A stretch of DNA of 64,000 nt from Isoetes taiwanensis. Its lineage: Eukaryota; Streptophyta; Lycopodiopsida; Isoetales; Isoetaceae. The stretch is from assembly GCA_021234155.1 (NCBI GenBank), contig JAJEKV010000045.1, positions 7,797,105-7,861,104 of the forward strand, in the 5' to 3' direction. The notes under the pieces were generated by a model. The model ran no database searches. It saw nothing but the letters and a program-made list of their open reading frames with translations, and had not been told where the DNA came from. The position numbers and the translations under genes were made by a program. How positions within the stretch are numbered: the first letter of the stretch is position 1; every line of letters begins with the position of its first letter. Shown here one piece after another: positions 49,952 through 60,899 of the stretch.

Positions 49952-51539
49952 GCAATCATATAAGTAGAGTTTCTCATAAATAATGAGCTCGTCAACTGTC
50001 ATTTTCATGATGTAAAGAGTAATATTTATTGTAATGGATAATTAAATAATCCTTTGCAACTTTATAAGGAAACTCCACATAGTTATGTTTTTTTTATCTA
50101 AAGTCAGTTCACATAATACAAGAAATTTATCGTGGCATCCTCAGCTCTCTTTGAAGGGACAAGGTGGCAAAGCACTGCGAATTATGCCCATGCCTTATCT
50201 TTATCTTATTTTAGTTTATAGTTTATTTTACTCCACTTTATTATAACCTGAAATTTATTCTAGTGGTAACAAGTTAGTTTTTAAATAGACAAGTCTCGGG
50301 TTTGAGCCTAGCTCCAAGTGTGCATTCAATGACAACTGATTAATATAAGAGCTGCTTTTGTTTTTCAAGTCCCTAGAAACGTATCCTTTTTTCCCTTTGA
50401 AAATATATTTTTTAATTCACTAAGAACATATATATCCTCTAATTCGCCATATAAACATCCCAAATGCTTTGCCCATTTTATCCAATGCCAAACTCTCTAG
50501 CGCCTCATTTCTCTCTCTAGGGTTTTCTGGCACAATCTCCTTCCATACTCTCAGCTCCCTTCCCACTCTTCTCCCTAGTTGCTATCTTTGCTTCTCCTCT
50601 CCAGCATACTAGTATCATTGCCTTTGCTCCCTTGGCTCTATTGCCTACCTTCTCTTTCTAAAAAGCCCTTTGCTCTCTTTATGTCATTACAAGGCACTTA
50701 CTTCATGCCAAACCCTTTTCCAAACTATTCCAGCCAAACACAGCCCAGACTCTCGGGCAGCAGACAGCGCCTCTTGACACTGTCAACATTGACCCGAACA
50801 TCAAGAGCTTCAGGAAATCAGATGGAGGAACCATAATGTGGTGATCCGCGGTCTGCCAGAAGTAATATGGAAAGATCTTGTTGAATGCCTCCAAACGCAA
50901 GTCATTGCTCGTATGACGTTCTCTACACTAGTGCGCATTGTTAGGGCAAGTCGTTGTGGCACTCAACGCCCTGACAAATTGTATCGTCACATTCATGGTC
51001 GCGGATGCGTAGGTGCGAGCAACCACATTGTGCTAGGGCAAGCAGTTGAAGGGCCCATCCTTGTACATCGACCGAGACATAACTCCAGCACAGTCCCCCA
51101 GGCATGAGATGGCCAAGGTTAAGAGCATCCGGTCTTGTCCGAGGCATGATGCGGATCTTTCAGCCACCAAACAGTGCTGCAAACCCTCACGTTCATTTTA
51201 CCGATCCATGCTCCACATGCTGCTTTTGCTGCTATTGCCTTTCACCCCGCCGCCACAACTGAATCTGCATTTGCACCTGCTGCCAGCTAGGAGTTGTGCC
51301 TCTAAGTGGTCTCCTAGACTTGTCGAGTTTTCAATGGCAAAAAGGAGATAGTCTTAACTCTGTTGTTATGGATATAATTACCATCTTTCTCATGTAGACA
51401 GAAGAGCATGCAAGGCACAGATTGCCTGAGTGTCGGGCTACCAACATTACTCAGTCTTCAATAGCTGCATAGGAAAGCGGGGACGGGGGGTGCCTCTACT
51501 ACTGGACAGCCTTGGTGCAGTCAATCTCTGTGCACAAGA

Positions 51540-52105
51540 CAGATAGGTACAACTGCTATTTTTGGGTACGTGTACTGAACTGCAGTGGCAACCCTCTCTT
51601 CCTGGCAGCCTACTATTTTCCACATGTGGAAAGCAACTTCTACCACACCCATTTTGATGTGGCTAGGCTGGACCCCTATGTTGATCTATATGATGATATA
51701 CAACAACACAAGCAGTTGGGTAGTGTCATGCTCCTTGAAGACTTCAACACGCGCATGGGGTTGAAACAGCCCATAAGATTGACCCCTTGACTAAAGATGT
51801 TTGCAGGTGTGCCCTGCAGAAAGGCCCTGGCCACGAGCATCAAATGACAGTCAGCCCATGCGCTATGGCAGGTAGTTGTTTTTACTTTGCATTATCTTTA
51901 ATTTGATAATTTGCAATGGACTAGCACAGTGCCCGGCCAGTGTGGATTCAGTGTGGTGGACTATGTGTTGGTGGCCGAGCAGGACATGCATGTAGTCAAA
52001 CACCTGTGGGTGGGCACAGACAGGAGGGATGAAGAGGTTGAATCAGACCACCTGCCACTTTACCTGCAACTGCCATGTGTGATGTTCCAGTATAATTTAT
52101 GCTAG
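51540..52105 (+). pseudogene. LINE APE-type endonuclease remnant (copy 2)
   Basis: Duplicate of 33180-33733. The frame is better preserved in 51512-51790 (NPLFLAAYYFPHVESNFYH, LDPYVDLYDD, LGSVMLLEDFNTRMG), but the GDFN glycine has become Glu. The SDH end is kept near 52038-52055. LTR sequence begins at about 52123. Confidence 0.6.
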
Positions 52106-52122
52106 AAATATATATATTATAC

Positions 52123-55100
52123 TGTCATGCACAGTTCATGTCAGCAAGATGACATGTACAAGGGTAGATCTCGATCATACTATAGGTGTGATGGCGTGTA
52201 GAGACCATGAAGGGAATTGGTGTATTATACTAATGGTATAATACCACCAATATACCTTGAATATATCATGTGAGTCACATAATATATTTTCCTCTAGTTG
52301 CAAACATCCAACATGTTATTCCAATATAACATGTTAAGTGTGAGCCATTAAAGCTGGGGTATGGCACATGTCAAAGGGACAGCACCCTACCTCAAATACC
52401 TATTAATAGGTATTTGCCATAAATGTGCTAGTAATCCCCCACTTGCCAAGTGGCAAGACCTTAATGGACCAAGTGGCTCAATCACAGTCCAAGGCTCCAA
52501 TTTCGAAGCCTATATAGAATAGAATAGAATAGAATACATTATTGTCCCTTGTGCCCTGAGGCCTCTGGACTTGTGTAGCGTGGGCGAGCTCCCTGGTGGG
52601 GGCTACTAGCTCATCACGCTGTTTTGTTGTAGCCTTTTCTGAAGGCTCACTTTTTCCTATTAATGCCGGCACCCTACTTTGTTCCGGCTTCTAGGCCGTG
52701 CAGGTGTGCGTCTATATCAAACAGCTTTAAGCTGTACATTTAGTGGGCATCTATGATTTGCCTCTTTAGCAAATCATATCGTAGCCCTTTTGTTCATGTG
52801 CTTCCCTGTGTCGCATTCAAACATCTCCGTATTGCATCTGCCGGGTCTCCCATTGTTTTGTCCTTGCCATTTATGTTATGTCTTGATTGTCCCCACCTTA
52901 CTCTCATACTTTTCCCCGATGTGCGTGTAAGTTGGACATTACCGTTAAGCATGTGGTTTTAGATCCTCTATTTCCACTCATCACGATTGCGCATAGCCTG
53001 TCCTGTCTGTCTATTTTTCTCCACCTGTCCTTTTCAATTCTCAGATCATGACATCCCATCCTGAACTTTGCTAAAATATCTCGTCTCCGTTTTCCAAGCA
53101 TGTTATCTTGGTACATTTGTTGTCCTATCATGCCTGCGGATTAAATATTGATACAAGCCAGATTGTTTTGGGTCCTGTGTGTCTTTGCAGCCATGCCCGC
53201 GTAGCTTTACTTGCCCACTCCTCATTCCATTGGCCTTCATCGATCAGTTCGCTCAAATTTAGCCCCATTTCTCTGGTCCATATTGCTACATCCCTAAACC
53301 ATCCACTGCTTGTGGTGATGTGCGACCTTGCTGATTCGTTGATTGCGATGCTTGCTAACTTCTCTGACTTTTCACCTGCATTATTTCTTATGATGTATCT
53401 GATGGTCCTTTCCCATGCTCTCACCTCCATAGGTTTCTGACCTGTCTCATATACTATGGTTGTCAATGGTGTATTTGCCCTTAGTTTGAATTCCTGTTTA
53501 TGTAGCTGTCTGAAAATCCCTTCTTGCTTTTCCCATTTCTTGTCTGTTAGCCCCGGTCCCCAGGCTTCCGCCCCGTATAGCTGTGTTGTGACGACTACCA
53601 TGCCAAATAGATAGCATTTAATTTCCCAGTCTATTATTCTATTTCTGTTGCAGAAGTTTTTCATGTTATAGTAGCTTCCTATGGCTGCTTGGAATCTAGC
53701 ATCTGCCCCTTTCGCCCATTTCCCTGTGCCATGTGTATCATACCCTAGATACTTGTACTCTGTTGCTTCTTCTAATTTCTGTCCCTAGATATTTGAGCGG
53801 CTTGTGATTATTCACGTTACTAAAAAAAGACTATTTTGGTTTTGTGAGATTCAGCTTTAGCCCCTGTCTTTTCACAGAAGATCTCTAGTAGTTTCAGTAA
53901 TCTGTGCATTCCCTTGTTCTTTGTGGCCATCATGCCCAAATCATCAGCATATAGCATGATAGGTACCTTGGTTCCCCCGAGTGTAGGGGCGTCCACGTCC
54001 CCTTGCTGTTCTGCTATAAAATCATGTAGGGCATCTATATATATTCCGAACAGTGTTGGAGATAATGGACATCCCTGTTTGACTCCTGTGTCACAGTCTA
54101 TTGCCTTTCCTTCTTCTTCTATTTTTGCATATACATTATAGTACAATCTCGCAATTGCCCCTACCACGTCTCTCGGTGCTTGCATGTCTACAAGCCTCTG
54201 TATAAGCTTTTCCCTTGGTACTGTATCAAAAGCTTTTCTGAAATCCACAAAACAGCATATCACTTTCTTTCCGAGGCCTCTATTATGCTCTATTAGTATC
54301 CGGAGAGTCACTAGGTGGTCTGTTGTTGAGTGTTCGGTCTAAAGCACGCTTGCCCCTGTGCTCTCAAATTCCCTGCCTCTGCCCATTGCTTTAATTTATT
54401 GTCTAGAACCTTCCCGTACCACTTTGCGAAAATGGAACTTACCATTATTGTCCTGTAGTTTCCAGGTTCCTGTTTACTTCCCCCCTTGTAGGGGGTATGA
54501 CCCTGTTGTACGCCCATCGTTTTGGAAGCCTGGCGTGTACTATACCATTGAATATCTCTGTCACCTGCTTTACTATAGTGGTATCTGCGCATTTTAGTAC
54601 TTCCACAGTTAATCCGTATAGGTCTGGGGCCTTGTTGTTGGCCATCCCATTCAATGCTATCATCACTTCACATGCGTGAAGCATGGCTGTCCGTTATTTT
54701 TAGTTCGGTATTGTGCTTTGGGGGTGCCCACGCTCTTATATAGTTTTTCAAGATAGTTCTCCCATCCTGTTGTTCCAATGCTGCCCTGTGTGATTTCACT
54801 TCCCTTATTCCCTTGCTTTTTCTCTTTAAATCCACCCCGAACTTGCGTGGTTGTTTTTGATTAGCTTGGCCAGCCCCCATTGATCTTTGATCGATTCTTA
54901 TTCCTCTTTGCTTTTCAGTAACTTTAGATATATCGTTCTTTCCTTTTGGTATGTTTCCTTACCTCCTCGGCCTTGACTTTCCTTCTCACATTTCCTTGCA
55001 CTCATCGTCATACCATATTGAAGATTTGAAGGCATTATTTTCCTTTCTCTTCCTTCTTTTCCGAATATTTCTAATGCCACTTTTCTTGTTATGTCATTGA

Positions 55101-56548
55101 GCATCTCCATTCTCGCCCCGCCTGCGTGCTCCTCCCATTTCCTTTTCCCCATTTCCTCTTTGATTACTTGTACAAAGCGTTAAACCGTTTGTTGTCCGGA
55201 AATGTATTTTCAGCTTTCCCCTATCTCTCTTCTGTTCATGCTATATAAAAGAGAGAGATAAACACTAAAACCTCTTGGGTTTTAGGACAGGTAGCAGGTT
55301 GTCGACCTTCCAGTCATCATTTTGAGCATTAGAGGGCAAAAGCCGGCCTCAGAGCTCGAGTAGAGCTCACATATCTAAGGCACTGCCCTAGTGCTTTAGT
55401 ATTACATGGAGAATGCCATGTCAAGAAGCTTCAGTAGAGAATTGGATGATGGAGCATAGTTAGGTTGGTCATAGTTAGGTTGGTTAATCCTAGCTTAGCA
55501 GCTTGATTTAAGCCAAGAGGCACCTTGTTTTAGTGTTACGTGCTCTTAAGCCATTAACCCTAAAACCAAACTGACTAAAGAACATCGACCCTCATATTCT
55601 TTAGGGTTAGATATGATGTATTAAAATTGTTGTTCTATTTTGATGTTAGGTGATCATGATATAATACTCTGTTTGAACCTTTTGTGTATGGGGAAGGGTG
55701 TAGAGACCCAAAGCCTTCTAGAAGCTGATCCTATATTGACCCATATTGCAACCTGTGCATAGGAGCCTGCCTGGGTATGGGTGGTGGAGCTAGACTGGCA
55801 GACAGGGAAGACTTGTCTGATCTTAGTTGATCCCTCTGGTGTGTAGAGACTATCGGGAAACATTGTGGACTAAGTTTAATTCCTTGTCACTATGTGTGGG
55901 CAAGGTATGGGCTCGATACATCCTGGATGATGCGTCACCCCAGCGCAGTTCAAGTCGAATACGAGCGGTGGCTCTCTAGTTTGCCTGAGGTTGGCATGAT
56001 CTTCTAGAGGAGAGTGATCTCCTCCTGCCTCATCGGGACTGGGGAGATGCAACCCAGTAATAGCACTCTCGGCTACCTCCTCCGCAAGCTACGGTCAAGC
56101 TCCAAGGCCTATCAGCCTATCTGCAAAATATGCACAGGAGGGGCAGATGGAGTGGATCATCCTTGCCATTGTTTTCTTGCCAGCCAATTCCATTGTTATA
56201 CTTCCGTCTGTTGTTATCTTGTGGCCCAGATTGTCAGGCCTACCACATTGAGTCTGAGCCGAGGTTTAGGACCTTCTAGTTGATGCTAGGATGATGTTAT
56301 GGTATGGTCTTGATGTTTTAGTGATGATGGTGCCTCACCCCTCGGGGTGAGCCTATGTATTGATGATGATATTTGATGTATTGATGACATTATGCACTTC
56401 TACAATGAGTTCGACCTCGAGGGAGACTGGGAGATACGCCCTTTCGTCCACATCATCACTGGGGCACCACCAGTAGATGATGTCGTAGGGGCAGCCTCTT
56501 GCTATCTGTGGCGTTCCAGGTATTTATACGGTATACCTATATATACCG
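52123..56548 (+). mobile_element. Diverged LTR A (copy 2), split by a LINE
   Basis: Left part 52123-52516, LINE insertion 52517-55240, then 55241 to about 56500. From 55640 it matches 57040-57930 of LTR B in order: GAAGGGTGTAGAGACC, a GC-rich block, CTGCCTCATCGGGACTGGGGAGATG, GGGGCAGATGGAGTGGA with CTTGCCATTG, and a hairpin (CTCACCCCTCGGGGTGAG here). About 1.7 kb without the LINE. The right end is not certain, and no internal region or PBS follows before LTR B. Confidence 0.5.
52517..55240 (-). mobile_element. 5'-truncated RTE-like LINE with 7-bp target duplication
   Basis: Flanked by CTATATA at 52510-52516 and 55241-55247; the empty site CTATATAAAAGAG exists in copy 1 at 34138. The tail is (TTCTA)n on the minus strand (52517-52536). 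The minus strand encodes reverse transcriptase pieces in changing frames: MANNKAPDLYGLTVEVLK (near 54640), AQGQACFRPNTQQ (near 54330), ICCFVDFRKAFDTVPREK, GVKQGCPLSPTLFGIYID and the catalytic IMLYADDLGMMA (53940-53965), then YGAEAWGPGLTDKKWEKQEG (near 53560). The C-terminal zinc region lies near 53128-53400 but is poor. The endonuclease is absent. At least three frameshifts make it a pseudogene. It is clearly distinct in sequence from the LINE at 16249. Confidence 0.85.
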
Positions 56549-57931
56549 TGACACGTCACCAACATGTAACTAGGCCTATGGGCCAAATTGTGGGTTCACC
56601 TCAAATAGATTTTATTAGCTATGCTAATAAATTTAATGGATAATTATGGACTTTATTAGCATAATTACCCTAACTATGCTAATTGGAGTCTAAATAATTA
56701 AATGTCACCAATAAGGTGGCGCCAACTGGCCCAAATCGATTGGCTAGGGGAGACTTACTATTTTGGTTGGAGAAATAGGGGTCCTACCCCCCATTTCTGC
56801 CCAAATTCGAATTGGGGAGTGAAGAGGAGCAGCAGCTACCAACTTTAGCCAATCTCTGCCAGTACTTGTCAACAGACTCAAGCTATGGAAGCCTTCCGTG
56901 ACAACGGCTCCAGCCAAGAGACTGGTTAGTCCCTAGATAGCTTCTATTTATGCTAACACTTCTGTGAATAGATGGAATGATTAAATTATCTTTAGGTATG
57001 TTACATTTACGGATACTTAGATGGTGTTTATATTCTTTCTTTTCTGCTCCTCCGTGTTGGGAACTAAGGGAAGGGTAGAGACCTGAAAGCCTCTTAGCAA
57101 TAGAGATGTCTCTAGCTAGACCCCTTAATCCTAAGCGGGGGTGGGGTCCTTCCCAGCTGGCGGCCTTGACTCTATAGTGTGCTAGGCTTATAGCCGGTCA
57201 GCGTGTGTGGGGGGTATGGGTCGACACTCCACGGGTAGCGGGAGGCGTTGCCTATATGAGCGCCCGGACTCGAATGAGCGGTGAGCAGGTCGGGAATACG
57301 GATGGGGTTCTTTGGCGGCACGTGTTCTCTAGCACAGGGGATCTCGGGGAAGGGGCTACCTCTCGACTGCCTCATCCGGGACCGGAGATGTAACACGGAG
57401 ATAGTCCCGTGGGGTGATTCCTTGGGATTGCGTCTGGGAGGGGCTACAAACGCGTCATAGCATGATTCAACCTATCACGCAAAGTGTGAGGGGGCGGATG
57501 GAATGGACTACCCTAGCCATTGTCTTATGCCGGTAACACCATGCTATACTTAGATACGTTGATATCTTGAGATACGACCGTCGGTTGGCCTTGGAGTTCG
57601 GGAGCCGGGGGTAAGCGCCATGTCATGATGTCTACTTTATGTTATTATGGTTGTACTGTCTTTTCGCTAATGATGATGGATGGGCCACCCTTCGTGGTGG
57701 TATATTATTTTAGCATGATTGTTGTATGCTAACGTGTATGTATGCTCCCATTGTATAGGATTTCTCATAGAGGATCTGGGACGAATGACACCTCCGTGTT
57801 CCTCGCCCAGACACTTGGCCATCCAAGTGGTCTGAGTATGACGGAGGGCTTACCATGGTGATGTAGTCGCCATGGGAGGGGAATTCCCGTATTTGTACGA
57901 TGGGAGCATTGTATAGATTCTGGGAGTGTCA
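56549..57931 (+). mobile_element. LTR B, 5' LTR of a retrotransposon
   Basis: Begins TGACAC and ends GTGTCA, a 6-bp inverted terminus, 1.38 kb. It is followed by CAG and then a tRNA-Met primer-binding site. It shares its 3' two thirds with LTR A. A palindrome (ACGGTATA / TATACCGT) lies immediately before it. No second copy of this LTR is seen further right, so the element is incomplete or extends beyond the window. The end could instead be CACA (57933). Confidence 0.55.
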
Positions 57932-57934
57932 CAG

Positions 57935-57946
57935 TGGTATCAGAGC
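57935..57946 (+). other. Primer-binding site (initiator tRNA-Met)
   Basis: TGGTATCAGAGC is the standard plant retrotransposon primer site, complementary to the 3' end of initiator tRNA-Met, placed 3 nt after the proposed LTR end. Confidence 0.8.
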
Positions 57947-58092
57947 ATGATTTTGGTAGACCAAATCATTGCACTGGCCATAGTTTAACTCGTTAGTTGA
58001 TGGTACTTTCTCCTAGGTTATAGTATTCCAACTCTGTAGTTAGCATGTGAGTTGACCTAGTTATGGGAGGAATAAATTAGTGGTGTAGGAGA

Positions 58093-58616
58093 GTGTTCTC
58101 TAGAAGAGTGGTTAGGTTTAGATGGTGGAGCCAGAGGTTCGAGTTTTATAGGCGCCATAACTTTCTCCAGATAGCTCGGATGGACGAAAGTTTTGCTCCA
58201 ACGTGTCGAGCATGGTCCGCATACCCTAGAGGCGTCGTCATCCAACCGCAACAGGGTGAAAAAGCGGGCCAAACGTCAACTCGGGCGCCGCTCGAGTTTT
58301 GGCGTCTTAGGATTCGATTTAGAGCACGTATAATCAAAGCGGCGCCCAACCGTATAAAACGCATATTCCGTTGTATAAATTTTTTATATGTTTATTTGGG
58401 TGACGAGAGAGCTATTATCAACTGCAATCCCTTTGACCTTCCCCCATATGAATATGATGAGGTCACCCAAAGCTTTACTTGGGGTGAGGTCCCATCCCAT
58501 TTTTCGCTGGATTACCTGATAGTGATTCAGCTAGACATGCAAGCTCGGCCGGACCGTTATCATGCTGACCTGCTCCGAAGGATCACGGCCCGACGCTTGC
58601 CAAAGTGGAGGAGAGC
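58093..58616 (+). other. Unassigned open frame after the PBS
   Basis: The frame is open from a GTG at 58093 to 58641. An internal ATG at 58181 gives MDESFAPTCRAWSAYPRG and onward. Later parts include DLPPYEYDEVTQSFTWGEVP. The position fits a leader or gag region, but there is no zinc knuckle and I do not recognise it. It overlaps the start of the histone-like frame in another frame. Confidence 0.3.
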
Positions 58617-59248
58617 ATGGCTGCTGCCGCGCCGCACGTGAAGAGGCCGAGAGGGCCGAACAACAACGGCAGGCGGACTCAAGATCAGCAGCAGGCCAAC
58701 ACAGAGCAGGAGACCCATCGCGGTCCCGACCAGACAGAGAAGCCTCCCATTAAGAGACGGTAGAAGTCCACCGCCCATAAGTCGGGAAGCCAATATAAGG
58801 AGAAGCTCAAGGATGTCGGGAGCATTGGGAAGCACACGAGCTCAAGCCGCCGGCAAGACCGGGTGGACGCAGCTCGGCCTCACCCAGTCTCTGGGGGCAA
58901 GACCTTGCTCAAGAAGCTCGCACAGACTCAGAAGGCAGCCACCTCGAGGAAAGCTCATCGGTTTAGACCGGGTACCGTGGCCTTACGGAAGATCCGTAAG
59001 TACCAGAAGACCACGTAGCTACTATTACGAAAGCTCCCATTCCAATGGTTGGTCCGCGAAATTGCTTAGGAATTCAAGACCGACTTGCGGTTCCAAACGT
59101 TTGCTATTCTAGCACTGCAGAGGCTGCTAAGGCTTATCTAGTAGCCCTTTTTGGGGATGCGAATCTTTGCGCCATCCACGTGAAGAGGGTCACTATTATG
59201 GCCAAAGATTTGGCTCTCGCCCAAAGAATTCGGAAAGACCACAACTAG
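58617..59248 (+). pseudogene. Intronless histone H3 variant pseudogene with long N-terminal tail
   Basis: From ATG 58617 one frame runs to about residue 167, then a single-base loss shifts it, ending at TAG 59246-59248. The histone fold is clear: [53 protein letters not shown], then [20 protein letters not shown] and [14 protein letters not shown]. In ordinary H3 the HRYRPGTVAL motif starts at residue 39; here it is near 113, so the tail is about 75 residues longer, and it is rich in Gln, Lys, Arg and Ser. A long divergent tail is typical of centromeric CENH3, but loop 1 has the ordinary H3 length, so identity is open. TAG codons occur near residues 48, 133 and 150. No introns, plus an A-tract 136 nt downstream, suggest a retrocopy. 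Confidence 0.85.
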
Positions 59249-59383
59249 CTTGTTCATCAAGCATTCTTTTTGTATCAATTTTGTATAAATATGAATGTAA
59301 TCTAGTTTTGCCTGTTTAAACTCTGTTTCATAAATAATTTCAATAATTATTTAAATATTGATGTTGACGTCAGCATAAAAGTT

Positions 59384-59395
59384 AAAAAAAAAAAG
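59384..59395 (+). other. A-tract, possible poly(A) remnant of the H3 retrocopy
   Basis: A run of eleven A after AGTT, 136 nt past the H3 stop. The intervening sequence is AT-rich and UTR-like. It could be chance, since A runs are common in the window. Confidence 0.35.
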
Positions 59396-59477
59396 GGGTA
59401 CTTAAAAGTTTTTAGGGTTTTATTTGCTATTCCTTATCTCTTCTTCTGTCCTCCTCCTCCACGCATCTGCAGCACCA
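59396..59477 (+). promoter_or_regulatory. Pyrimidine-rich leader before the next ORF
   Basis: CT-rich 5' UTR-like stretch (TATCTCTTCTTCTGTCCTCC) leading to AGCACC-ATG at 59478, a good plant start context. Confidence 0.35.
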
Positions 59478-60899
59478 ATGACAACCCCAACCTTGCTTCA
59501 ATGGTATCAGGACGGAGAGCACTGGGACTCCCAAGTTCCCTTCGATCTTTTACAACCCTTTTTACTCCAGAAGATAGACCTCATAGCCAACATGCAGAGT
59601 CATCCTGACTATGCGAGCTTCCTTGAGTTTTATACTCAAGAGATGCTCCCTCTGTGCATTCCTTTGGGAGATCCGCTCCAGCTCTACATAGAACGAGCTG
59701 TAGTGAGGGAAATGCTGGGAGGAGATGCACATGCATACGATGTGCTCAAGGGCAAACTTCGATGGGGTCGTAGTTCACCCGTGGTCACACATGAGGGCCA
59801 ACAATACCTTGAAGTGGCCTTTGCACTGACCATTCTTATGGACCAGTATGTGGAGGATGATACCCTGTCGGCAGAGAAGGGCAAGGTATCTGAGTCCTCC
59901 GATGTGGAAGAAGACGAGTACATCCGAGTGGATGACCTTGTTTGGTGGAAGCAGTTGGCAGAACAGATGCCGCCTCACCGAGATCAGGGGGCAGGGCTGG
60001 CCGGATTGGATGCCCTCCCAGTTATCTATCACCAAGGGTAGGAGTTCCTTCTATTGGAGGATATCCTTTGGACATACCATGTAGTGGCCCGCATGAAGGG
60101 CCGAACTAAAGCACAAGTGCTTTATGAGCTTGCCGAATATTGCATGGATGATTTTATTGATTTTACGCCAGTTGAGCTCCCTCCAGAGGTATAGCAGCTG
60201 CTACAGTTTCATCAAGAAACTATCGAGCCAGCTGATACTCTTCTTCGGCTAAGAGATCTAGTACTTCAGGATCCTCCATCTCATCCTCCTCAGGAAGCCT
60301 TTACGGCCATGGGACCTCACGTCCCAATTATTAATATGGTCGACATTCCTTCTGATTCGAACGAAGAAGGGGAAGATCTCTATCATAACCCCAGTCATCT
60401 AAAGGAGGAAAAGCAGGAGCTCAAGGAGGAAGAGGTCACCATGGACCTCGATAAGGAAGTGGCTACCTCGGTCACACCGGAGGGCAAAGCATTGGGAAAT
60501 CACCTTACACGCTTCTTTCTATCTGCTTTTCGGCAGGGGCAGGTTCTTTTTATAGCTAGAGACCTAGCCCCAGAAGTTGAGGCATCGTGGTGGAACCTCT
60601 GTGCGTTGTCCACCCTGGTGGGCCACAAGAAGCTCCCTTGTCGCATTTTTACTTATGTGCTAGTGCGCCGAGACTTCGCCCTTACCGCCTTGGGCCAGGA
60701 CATAGCATCGTGGATGAGCATGAAGCTCCTGGTGGCAGCCCCTTTGGCTACTGCCTATCCACCAGAGGTTGCTTCTCTTGCAGCTACCACCGTAGATCTA
60801 GGGGTTACCTTGATAAGCCATCGACTACCACCATCTCCCCTACACCGATGGATCAAGACGTGGGGTCTAGCTCCTCGATATACATATGAGACATTATAG
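59478..60899 (+). pseudogene. Unknown 474-codon frame with two TAG stops
   Basis: ATG 59478 opens a frame that continues to TAG 60897-60899, broken only by TAG at 60039-60041 and 60192-60194. Start: MTTPTLLQWYQDGEHWDSQ. An acidic hinge (SSDVEEDEYIRVDD, then a Glu/Lys-rich part around 60380-60450) separates two more ordered halves; the second contains WWNLCALSTLVGHKKLPC and ends LAPRYTYETL. No zinc knuckle, protease or polymerase motif is seen. It could be a gag-like protein of an LTR element or a captured host gene. Coding character is good (long, in-frame, balanced composition), but the function is unknown. Confidence 0.5.

Larger units (their letters stand above)
34526..55636. repeat. Tandem duplication copy 2, expanded to about 21 kb by insertions
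   Basis: Duplicates the unit of copy 1. Host blocks are 34526-35308, 43215-44279, 45227-45303, 49951-52516 and 55241-55636 (boundaries to within a few bases). Between them sit two Helitrons (35309-43214), a 0.95-kb insert (44280-45226), a 4.6-kb insert (45304-49950) and a LINE (52517-55240). Removing these leaves about 4.9 kb, equal to copy 1. Confidence 0.85.

Noticed and set aside
53108-53440. 110-codon plus-strand frame
   Set aside because: Antisense of the LINE C-terminal region, whose minus-strand frame has the real LINE motifs.
58617-59248. Firm identification of the H3 copy as CENH3
   Set aside because: The long tail suggests it, but loop 1 has no insertion and the fold stays close to canonical H3. 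It needs a phylogeny.
59684-60035. Minus-strand frames of 79-86 codons
   Set aside because: Shadows of the longer plus-strand frame 59478-60899.
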